Shown here: positions 12,861 to 18,808 of the stretch, piece after piece | How the letters are laid out: every line of letters starts with the position of its first letter | Position numbering within the stretch: the first letter of the stretch is position 1 | Assembly: GCA_947502805.1 (NCBI GenBank) | Contig: CANNBR010000010.1 | Location: 1 to 18,808, forward strand | DNA from: a bacterium | Lineage (GTDB): Bacteria; Babelota; Babeliae; Babelales; CAIQNR01 | DNA length: 18,808 bases | Direction: 5' to 3' | Notes under the pieces: model-generated | The model's database searches: none | What the model saw: only the letters and a program-made list of their open reading frames with translations | Told to the model about the DNA's origin: nothing | Position numbers and translations under genes: made by a program

Positions 12861-14360
12861 ATGAAAAACCTATCGCTTCTACTTTTGACGCTTGCTGCCT
12901 TACCGATCGAAGCAAGTTCAAATCACCTAAACACAATAGGAACTGACACTATTAAAAGTAAGCGGTTGAATGTTTTACCCGTTCCTGCAGGTCCAAGAGC
13001 AGATTCTATTCCCGCCCATACAGGCAATACTAATATTATAAGCAAACAACCTAGTGCTGCCAATCCTGTCGTTACTAAAGCTGCAATTGCGCCCATAGTA
13101 ATAATGGCTCCAATTTTAGTTGACCCAGTAATTATCATTACCAAAAGTTACGATAAATGGAATGGAAAAATAGCTGATAAAAGAAAGAGAAGATTTAAAG
13201 ATGGCGATATTGTAGCAACACTCAAAAATCACATCAATCCTGTCGCAATGAAAGGAAAAGTGTATCCTTTAGCTACAAAAATTCGTCATACCAAAGGGCT
13301 AGATGAAGAAATAATACTTAAAAAAGCCTTTGCTCCAGTCATTCAAAGTTTAAAAGATAAAACAGACGTAAAAGCTCAAGGCTTATTTAAAGATGATTTA
13401 ACGGCTGCTGAAACACAAAGCGGTAGCACCCATGAAATATATGGACCTATTGGATGCCCAAAAATTTCGATACTCAGTGACCTACCAGCAGTGCATGATC
13501 AAAGCACTCGGGAATCTAAACTCTTTGAGGCGGGTAGATTATATGAAATTGAAACCATGCTCACTCAACTTGAAGGCTTTGTATCATTAGAAGACGCTGA
13601 AATACTAGCATATTATCGCCTTATCGATCTCAAAGCAGAAAAAAAGCTGGTCATATCTTCTTTAACGGAAGTTAATCGAATTGAAAATGAAAAAAAATTA
13701 ACTCATATCAACAGAGCAATCATAGGCGTTCAAACTCAATACGAAACAATAAAAGTTGATAGAGAAAGAAAAAGCAATCTAATCGCGCAATTACGTGATC
13801 AAGCAGGAACCCAGGTTGCAGGAGTTGGATTACTAAGATGGGCCATTGGAAAAACTGATGTAAGCCATCCAACACTACAAGCAATATTTCACAACACAAA
13901 AACTGCAGAACTAGTATTGAAAAAAGAAAAAACTAAAATCTTCTTAGAGTTCCTTAAGCTACTACCTACTCCTAAGCATGATCCTAAAAACCCAATCGGA
14001 ATATCAACTGCTTTACAAGATCCTCGCAGCTTTAAATTCGTTTTAGTTATGGAAGGCAAAAAAGCTGCTGAACTTGCCACTCTTTCTCAAAAAGAAGATA
14101 AAGGCTTTATATATCAGATGCCAAAACATATTAAAAATGCACCAACTCTTGTTGCTCTTTATACAGCACGCGTAAGCGCACCTGAAAACCTACTCCACTC
14201 AACAAACATCCATACCTCTATCCCTACCATCGAAGAACTTTACGCAAAAAGAAAGACCAAAACTCATTGGTCTGCAAAGGGATTTGATGACAGAACTCTT
14301 GAATGGGAAAAAATAGTACCTGCTCCTGCAGAAGCAAGTAGTGAGCTTGGTACTGCTTAA
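12861..14360 (+). CDS. Large secreted protein of unknown function
   Basis: A 499-residue protein with no family I recognise. Residues 1-18 are a signal peptide (MKNLSLLLLTLAALPIEA). After a polar stretch, residues 69-94 form a Pro-interrupted hydrophobic segment (APIVIMAPILVDPVIIIT) that could be membrane-associated or a beta region. The rest is mixed, with a helical, charged, probably coiled-coil part at about 220-305 (IETMLTQLEGF through VDRERKSNLIAQLRDQ) and a Lys-rich C-terminal third. Cysteine is nearly absent (GCPK at about 199). AAAGGAG lies 6 bases before the ATG and a strong terminator follows, so it is probably a single-gene unit. Secretion is supported; role in envelope or host interaction is a guess. 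Confidence 0.75.
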   Translation: MKNLSLLLLTLAALPIEASSNHLNTIGTDTIKSKRLNVLPVPAGPRADSIPAHTGNTNIISKQPSAANPVVTKAAIAPIVIMAPILVDPVIIITKSYDKWNGKIADKRKRRFKDGDIVATLKNHINPVAMKGKVYPLATKIRHTKGLDEEIILKKAFAPVIQSLKDKTDVKAQGLFKDDLTAAETQSGSTHEIYGPIGCPKISILSDLPAVHDQSTRESKLFEAGRLYEIETMLTQLEGFVSLEDAEILAYYRLIDLKAEKKLVISSLTEVNRIENEKKLTHINRAIIGVQTQYETIKVDRERKSNLIAQLRDQAGTQVAGVGLLRWAIGKTDVSHPTLQAIFHNTKTAELVLKKEKTKIFLEFLKLLPTPKHDPKNPIGISTALQDPRSFKFVLVMEGKKAAELATLSQKEDKGFIYQMPKHIKNAPTLVALYTARVSAPENLLHSTNIHTSIPTIEELYAKRKTKTHWSAKGFDDRTLEWEKIVPAPAEASSELGTA

Positions 14361-14386
14361 TTAACTATATTTTTTACTTAGCCACC

Positions 14387-14417
14387 AAAAAGGGCCCTTT
14401 ATTAAGGGTCCTTTTTT
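14387..14417 (+). terminator. Rho-independent terminator
   Basis: AAAAAGGGCCCTT and AAGGGTCCTTTTT pair over 13 positions with one G-T pair around TATT, ending in six T. It lies 27 bases after the 499-residue protein gene. Confidence 0.9.
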
Positions 14418-14459
14418 ACAAAAACTCTATCTACTTAACTTAGAAAAGTGATATATTCC

Positions 14460-14487
14460 TTGCCAGAGTTATTTTTCTACCTATAAC
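14460..14487 (+). promoter_or_regulatory. Possible promoter of the Pro-rich secreted protein
   Basis: TTGCCA (14460-14465), 16-base spacer, TATAAC (14482-14487); both boxes differ from consensus at one base. The expected start point, near 14494, would leave a leader of only about 8 bases to the GTG or 17 to the ATG, so the match may be fortuitous. Confidence 0.3.
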
Positions 14488-14501
14488 CCCTAGGGAAAAT
14501 C

Positions 14502-15314
14502 GTGAAGATAATGAACATTCCTCCTCTGTCATTGGTCCTTCTTTTGTCGTTTATTAGCCAACAAGAAATACGAGCCGCACAATCTGGTAGAGGCGATGAC
14601 CAGCGAGTGCATCAACAATCACCTGCTTATTCACCACATCACCAAAGCCCTCCAGCATGGGCACCTACACTTGCCATAGCAATTCCACAATCACCTGCTG
14701 GCCACAGAGAAAGCCTTCCACCATCATCTGGTTATCCTCTACATAACTATGGATCTTACCCTCTACAAACTGTATTAGCACCTGTCGGCTGCAGAACAAG
14801 CCTTCCATTAGATGAAAAAAAACCGGGACACATACGCCAACGATCTCGTACCTTCGATTTGGGCGATTTATCTTTAGGAACAGATGTTGATGTTATGAAT
14901 GGAGTAAAAGAAATTCCCGTACCAAGGCAACTTCAAGATTCTTGTGAGCTCTCTACTATAGAAAGAGGCTTACTCATTGCAGCAACTCAAGCTCTTATAA
15001 AAAAAGTAGAAAATTTTCTAAAAAAAGGAGAGGAAGAACAACAAGCTATCATAGAAAGATTTAATACAATCAATACTGGCGAGACTTCTCCAGGAGAAAA
15101 AAAACATGACTCAACTTTTGAAAAACTAGCAAAAGGCCTACGCTCGGCTAATAAAAATGACGAAAAATCACTAGCTCAGAAACGTGAATATCTGCTCAAA
15201 GTGGCAGAACCCTTCAACAAAAGATTTGACAAGCTTGGCGCACAATACATCTTCGTGAAGGAAGCTCTTGAAGATGCTACTAAAAAAATTAATGATGAAG
15301 CACGATTAAAATAA
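14502..15314 (+). CDS. Secreted protein with Pro-rich N-terminal region
   Basis: A 270-residue protein I do not recognise. The signal peptide covers about 1-25 (hydrophobic LSLVLLLSFIS, cleavage near IRA-AQ). Residues 26-110 are rich in Pro, Ser, His, Gln and Tyr with degenerate repeats (QSPAYSP, QSPPAWAP, QSPAGHRESLPP, APVGCRTSLPL). After a linker, residues about 150-270 are charged and helical (ERGLLIAATQALIKKVENFL, LAKGLRSANKNDEKSLAQKR, LEDATKKINDEARLK). The start is taken as the GTG at 14502 because AGGGA ends 5 bases upstream and it adds a Lys to the signal peptide; the ATG at 14511 is possible. It is bounded by terminators on both sides, like the preceding secreted-protein gene, which it does not obviously resemble in sequence. 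Function unknown. Confidence 0.72.
   Translation: MKIMNIPPLSLVLLLSFISQQEIRAAQSGRGDDQRVHQQSPAYSPHHQSPPAWAPTLAIAIPQSPAGHRESLPPSSGYPLHNYGSYPLQTVLAPVGCRTSLPLDEKKPGHIRQRSRTFDLGDLSLGTDVDVMNGVKEIPVPRQLQDSCELSTIERGLLIAATQALIKKVENFLKKGEEEQQAIIERFNTINTGETSPGEKKHDSTFEKLAKGLRSANKNDEKSLAQKREYLLKVAEPFNKRFDKLGAQYIFVKEALEDATKKINDEARLK
14616..14699 (+). repeat. Degenerate Pro-rich coding repeat
   Basis: CAATCACCTGCT occurs at 14616-14627 and 14688-14699. A longer imperfect pair, CACCTG...CAGA..AAGCCTTCCA, occurs near 14692 and again near 14780. They encode QSPA and P-x-G-x-R-x-S-L-P, suggesting internal duplication followed by drift. Confidence 0.5.
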
Positions 15315-15341
15315 TCTAAATACCTGTCCTACTCATGGTAG

Positions 15342-15370
15342 AAAGAGCTGCAAATTGTGGCTCTTTTTTT
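15342..15370 (+). terminator. Rho-independent terminator
   Basis: AAAGAGC (15342-15348) and GCTCTTT (15360-15366) pair around an 11-base loop and run into a T tract. It lies 27 bases after the Pro-rich secreted protein gene. Confidence 0.85.
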
Positions 15371-15454
15371 TATACCTTATTCAAGCTGGCCCGATTTTAA
15401 AAGTTATAGTACACTCAAAACCCTTATAGTAACGTCTTATTAAGGATTCAAAGC

Positions 15455-17824
15455 GTGCTTATTCCAGACATTTCTCTTCCTAAACCTCCTCTAGCTTTTA
15501 CACAGTTTCTTGATACACAACTCAATGCTGAACAAAAAGAGGCAGTCCTCCATCACACAGGCAGCATTCTTGTTATTGCAGGAGCAGGATCCGGAAAAAC
15601 ACGTCTTATTACCTCTCGCATCTTAAACTTACTACTTGAACTCCATGCAGGCCCAACTAGTATCGTTGCCCTTACCTTCACCAACAAAGCTGCTCAGGAA
15701 ATGAAAGAACGGGTAAAGCATTTTACTACCGCTAAAGACCAAGTTCCTTTTATCGGCACCTTTCACTCCTATTGTTTACAGCTCTTAAAACTCTATTCAA
15801 AATTTTTACCATTTGAGACGTTTTCAATCATTGATGAAGACGATAAAAAGGCAGTGCTTACCAAGCTCTTAAAACAAAGCACCTTACACAAAAAACTAAC
15901 TCCTCAAACACTTTCTCACCACATTTCTCGTATAAAAAATCAGCTTCCTGAAAATAATGCACTTGGAGAACTATCCTGTGAAAATCCAGCGCTTTTTGAG
16001 ATTTTTAAGGCATATGAAAAAGAAAAACAAGTTAGTAGATGTTTTGATTTTGACGATTTATTACTTGAAGCATTAAACCTGTTTCGAAAGCACCCTGAAG
16101 TTAAAATGCTTCACCAAGAACGAGTGCGCCACTTACTTGTTGATGAATATCAAGATACGAACACGATTCAACACGCGCTCTTAAAAGAGATGTCGCTTGA
16201 TAAACATGGCCATTTTATCATCGATTCTATTTGCGTGGTGGGTGACGAAGACCAATCAATCTACTCCTGGCGTGGGGCAACGGTTGATAATATAATTAAC
16301 TTCAAGAAAGACTTTAAGGATGCTCGCTACATCAAGATTGAACAAAACTATCGTTCAAAGCAGCCAATCCTTTCTGTTGCAAATACGGTAATTAAAAACA
16401 ACAGTAAGCGGAATGAAAAAAAATTATGGTCAGCAAAAGCTGGAACTGATTGCGTACGCGCAGTACGTTGCCTTTCTGGGTACCAAGAAGCTGAAATTAT
16501 TGGCCGTTTTTGCAAACTACTCCATAGCCAAAAAAAGCTTTCTTCAACTGCTGTTTTATATCGCACTCACTTCCAATCACGAGTTATTGAAGAAGCGCTC
16601 CTTCGCCATTCAATTCCCTACACTATTATCGGCGGCATCCGTTTTTATGAACGAAAAGAAATTAAAGATATTCTTGCCTATTTACGTCTGATCATGAACC
16701 CCTTTGACAGAGTCGCCTTTGCACGCGTTGTTAACTGCCCGCTACGTGGCCTTGGTGACAAAAACCAAGAAGCTTTAATTGATTTTTGGGACACACAGCC
16801 TCTCTTAAATTTCAAACAAATGGCAGTAAGAGCAAAGGAATTAAAGATCATTTCTGGTTCAAAAGCCGAAAGCTTAGATCAATTTTGCTCCCTCTTTGCT
16901 AAAGTTTCTTCCACCGACAAAGCAACCGATGCTATTTCAGAAATACTTTTACGAGTTGAATACCTCGAGTATCTCAAAAAAAACTATGAACCGCATGAAG
17001 CAGACGAGCGTAACCAAAACATTAAAGAACTGTTAAACGCAGCTCATTACTTTGGAAACCAAGGTAAAGGGTCAGTAAAAATGTTTTTAGAAGAAGTTTC
17101 TTTATTGCAGGAACAGATCAATGAACAATCTGAATCGGAAAAAAATTGCGTTACTTTAATGACTTTACATGCCGCAAAAGGGCTTGAATTTGATAATGTA
17201 ATTATCACCGGACTTGAAGAAGGGCTTCTTCCTTCTGCCCGCTCGCTCGATACGGTTGATACTCTGGAAGAAGAACGTCGTTTGCTGTATGTCGGTATTA
17301 CCCGAGCTCGTAACCGATTATTGTTTACTTATGCTCGTTATCGCCAATCATATGGGCAAATGGAAGATCAAATACCTTCACGCTTTTTAGAAGAAATACC
17401 CCATCAATTTTGTCGCTTTGAACAAGCTGATAAATGGCAATATTACGAAGCAGATAACTATTTATCTCAATGGCTTGGCGTTGCCCCTCAGCATGGCGGT
17501 TCTGAAGTCTTTGTTTTTTCAACACCACGGCCAGTGGCTCATACAACAGCAACTATAACATCGCCCGTTTTTAAGCCAGCAGCTAAAGAACCCTATCATC
17601 CATCAAAACCTACACTTCCCCCTGTCAAAGAAAAAGAAAAGCCTGCAAGTAATTCAGGAGTTCTTTCTTTGGGCGGTTTTAAAAAGCACCAAACGGTTAA
17701 GCATGAGACCTATGGACTTGGTGTAATAAAAAACCTAGAAGAGAGAAAGGGGAAAATATTTGCCGAGATTCAATTTAAAGTGGGCATTAAAAAGATTGAG
17801 GCTTCATTCTTATCCACTCCGTAA
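15455..17824 (+). CDS. UvrD/PcrA-type superfamily 1 DNA helicase
   Basis: ATP-driven 3'-5' DNA helicase for repair and for clearing conflicts on DNA. The 789 residues carry all SF1A motifs in order: Q motif LNAEQKEAV, Walker A AGAGSGKT (42-49), Ia ALTFTNKAAQEMKERV, Ib GTFHSYCLQLL, II LLVDEYQDTN (about 227), III VVGDEDQSIYSWRGA, IV EQNYRS, IVa IIGGIRFYERKEIKD, V TLMTLHAAKGLEFD and VI RRLLYVGITRAR (about 610). After a Pro/Lys-rich linker, residues about 747-787 (HETYGLGVIKNLEERKGK...IKKIEASF) match the Tudor-like C-terminal domain that in PcrA/UvrD contacts RNA polymerase. GTG start at 15455 with AAGG about 9 bases upstream. TATAGT boxes at 15405 and 15425 are possible -10 elements. PcrA and UvrD cannot be told apart here, so no symbol is given. 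Confidence 0.95.
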   Translation: MLIPDISLPKPPLAFTQFLDTQLNAEQKEAVLHHTGSILVIAGAGSGKTRLITSRILNLLLELHAGPTSIVALTFTNKAAQEMKERVKHFTTAKDQVPFIGTFHSYCLQLLKLYSKFLPFETFSIIDEDDKKAVLTKLLKQSTLHKKLTPQTLSHHISRIKNQLPENNALGELSCENPALFEIFKAYEKEKQVSRCFDFDDLLLEALNLFRKHPEVKMLHQERVRHLLVDEYQDTNTIQHALLKEMSLDKHGHFIIDSICVVGDEDQSIYSWRGATVDNIINFKKDFKDARYIKIEQNYRSKQPILSVANTVIKNNSKRNEKKLWSAKAGTDCVRAVRCLSGYQEAEIIGRFCKLLHSQKKLSSTAVLYRTHFQSRVIEEALLRHSIPYTIIGGIRFYERKEIKDILAYLRLIMNPFDRVAFARVVNCPLRGLGDKNQEALIDFWDTQPLLNFKQMAVRAKELKIISGSKAESLDQFCSLFAKVSSTDKATDAISEILLRVEYLEYLKKNYEPHEADERNQNIKELLNAAHYFGNQGKGSVKMFLEEVSLLQEQINEQSESEKNCVTLMTLHAAKGLEFDNVIITGLEEGLLPSARSLDTVDTLEEERRLLYVGITRARNRLLFTYARYRQSYGQMEDQIPSRFLEEIPHQFCRFEQADKWQYYEADNYLSQWLGVAPQHGGSEVFVFSTPRPVAHTTATITSPVFKPAAKEPYHPSKPTLPPVKEKEKPASNSGVLSLGGFKKHQTVKHETYGLGVIKNLEERKGKIFAEIQFKVGIKKIEASFLSTP

Positions 17825-17825
17825 C

Positions 17826-17996
17826 TTAATTGCTACCGGTAACGGACAATGAATTTATTATAAAAAAAAACGGGTACTGGGAATAATGCAACACACAGAT
17901 GGAAAAAAGCAGGCTTAAAATGATGGCGGCAAAGATAGGAAAGCAGTACTTAATCCGCACTTGTGGACGGTATCTATTTTTTATGAATCGTATCAT
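17826..17996 (-). CDS. Possible small membrane protein
   Basis: A 56-residue frame starting at ATG 17996, with AAGGA 5 bases upstream, a better site than that of the longer frame beginning at 18038. A basic N-terminus (MIRFIKNRYRPQVRIK) is followed by one hydrophobic segment (FPIFAAIILSLLFSICVL) and a short Tyr/Phe-rich tail. Orientation by the positive-inside rule would be N-terminus in the cytoplasm. No homologue recognised. It lies in the gap between the convergent helicase and photolyase genes. Its reality rests only on the ribosome site and the membrane-like profile. Confidence 0.35.
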   Translation of the reverse strand: MIRFIKNRYRPQVRIKYCFPIFAAIILSLLFSICVLHYSQYPFFFIINSLSVTGSN

Positions 17997-18111
17997 ATGT
18001 TTCCTTTTTTCCCTTATCCCCTCTAACCCTTTTTCCATTGAAGACTTTACTCTAGCAGAAAAGAGCTGCTAAAAAAAAGAGTTTTGCTCATAATGCTGCT
18101 TAAAAAAATGA

Positions 18112-18808
18112 TTATCTAAGCGAAGTAAAAATTGTTTTAGCCTTCTTACTTTCTATTGCATGATCAAGAACAGGTAACGGGTAGCCATTTTTTTGCTCTT
18201 GAGCTTTGTACCAATTATGAATTTCTTTAGATGTTAGATGCTTAAGCTCTGGTACCCATTGCTTGATGTACTCACACTCAGGATCGAATTTTTTCTGTTG
18301 GAGCCATGGATTAAAAATACGAAAATAAGGTTGTGCATCAGCACCCGTTGAAGCGGCCCACTGCCAGTTACCATTGTTTACACACGGATCATAATCAACC
18401 AATTGTTGAGCAAAATACCGTTCACCTTTGCGCCAATCGATATGCATATCTTTAGTTAAAAATGAAGCAACCACCATACGTACTCGATTATGCATATATC
18501 CCGTTGCATTCAGCTGACGCATACCAGCATCAACAAGAGGAAAACCGGTTGTTCCTTCACACCACTGCGTAAACCAAGCCTTGTCATCTTCCCAAGGAAT
18601 ATCTTGATATTTTTCGACAAATGCTTTCCCAAAAACACGCGGAAAATGATAGGCAAGATAGGTAAAAAAATCACGCCAATAGAGTTGCTTTAAAATCTGC
18701 AGGTCAGCTTTTTCCTCTTTGACGGCATAAAAAACTTCTCGTACTGAAACAGTACCAAATTTAAGATGCGCGGAAAGGCCCGTTGTCGCTTCTGTTGGAT
18801 AGTCCCGT
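18112..18808 (-). CDS. phrB: Deoxyribodipyrimidine photolyase (class I), C-terminal part
   Basis: Light-driven FAD enzyme that splits cyclobutane pyrimidine dimers. Only the last about 231 residues are in the window; the frame is open to base 18808 and the N-terminal half lies outside. Visible FAD-domain motifs in order: RDYPTEATTGLSAHLKFGTVS, LYWRDFFTYLAYHFPRV, WCEGTTGFPLVDAGMRQLNA, GYMHNRVRMVVASFLTKDMH, IDWRKGERYFAQQLVDYDP, NNGNWQWAASTGADAQPYFR, IFNPWLQQKKFDP and IKQWVPEL. These match bacterial class I CPD photolyases closely. A relative such as a cryptochrome is possible but less likely. The stop lies 287 bases from the helicase stop, in convergent orientation. Confidence 0.92.
   Translation of the reverse strand, partial: RDYPTEATTGLSAHLKFGTVSVREVFYAVKEEKADLQILKQLYWRDFFTYLAYHFPRVFGKAFVEKYQDIPWEDDKAWFTQWCEGTTGFPLVDAGMRQLNATGYMHNRVRMVVASFLTKDMHIDWRKGERYFAQQLVDYDPCVNNGNWQWAASTGADAQPYFRIFNPWLQQKKFDPECEYIKQWVPELKHLTSKEIHNWYKAQEQKNGYPLPVLDHAIESKKAKTIFTSLR

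Noticed and set aside
18040..18111. AGCAG/CTGCT hairpin as a terminator for helicase or photolyase
   Set aside because: The stem is only 5 bp and the A/T tract is on the wrong side for either direction.
1..18808. tRNA, rRNA, riboswitch, CRISPR array or insertion sequence
   Set aside because: None could be recognised by eye on either strand; a covariance-model search would be the decisive test.

Overview
The window is a stretch of an AT-rich bacterial chromosome with a compact, ordinary housekeeping backbone (yidC, recR, murC, rpsP, trmD, rplS, hflX, a UvrD/PcrA helicase, a photolyase) interrupted by genes for exported proteins that I cannot match to any family. All stops behave as in the standard code. 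The MurC gene indicates peptidoglycan synthesis. Shortened operons, many lineage-specific secreted low-complexity proteins and one short regulator would suit a host-associated bacterium such as Candidatus Dependentiae (TM6/Babeliae). That placement is inference; no marker in the window proves it.

Region 1 (1-3479, minus strand): yidC, recR and pepP (an M24B aminopeptidase) form one operon closing with a rho-independent terminator. yidC is frame-broken near its 3' end: the last transmembrane segment is encoded in the -1 frame, and that frame ends in an ATGA overlap with recR. Region 2 (3480-5502, plus): a short MerR-type regulator followed by murC, each with its own promoter of the form TTTACA-N17-TATAAA. 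A 300-base gap follows, with a relatively GC-rich block between two copies of a 12-base direct repeat.

Region 3 (5803-8400, plus): four exported proteins of unknown function. Two of them (5803 and 7801) share one architecture: signal peptide, Gly-rich stretch, glycine-zipper-like hydrophobic segment, coiled coil and acidic tail. In the second, very Gly/His-rich one, the acidic tail lies behind an in-frame TAA. A bidirectional terminator separates this block from the next.

Region 4 (8458-11340, minus): rpsP, trmD, rplS and a lipoprotein gene. The usual rimM is absent between rpsP and trmD, and TrmD is fused to a second SPOUT methyltransferase domain, so one protein carries two predicted RNA methyltransferase modules. 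Region 5 (11656-17824, plus): hflX, two separately terminated genes for large secreted proteins without recognisable domains, and a UvrD/PcrA-type helicase with the C-terminal Tudor-like domain. Region 6 (17826-18808, minus): a possible 56-residue membrane protein and the C-terminal half of a class I photolyase running off the window.

The points most worth checking are the yidC frame break, the TrmD double-SPOUT fusion, the Gly-rich secreted protein family with its stop-separated tail, and the direct-repeat-flanked block after murC.
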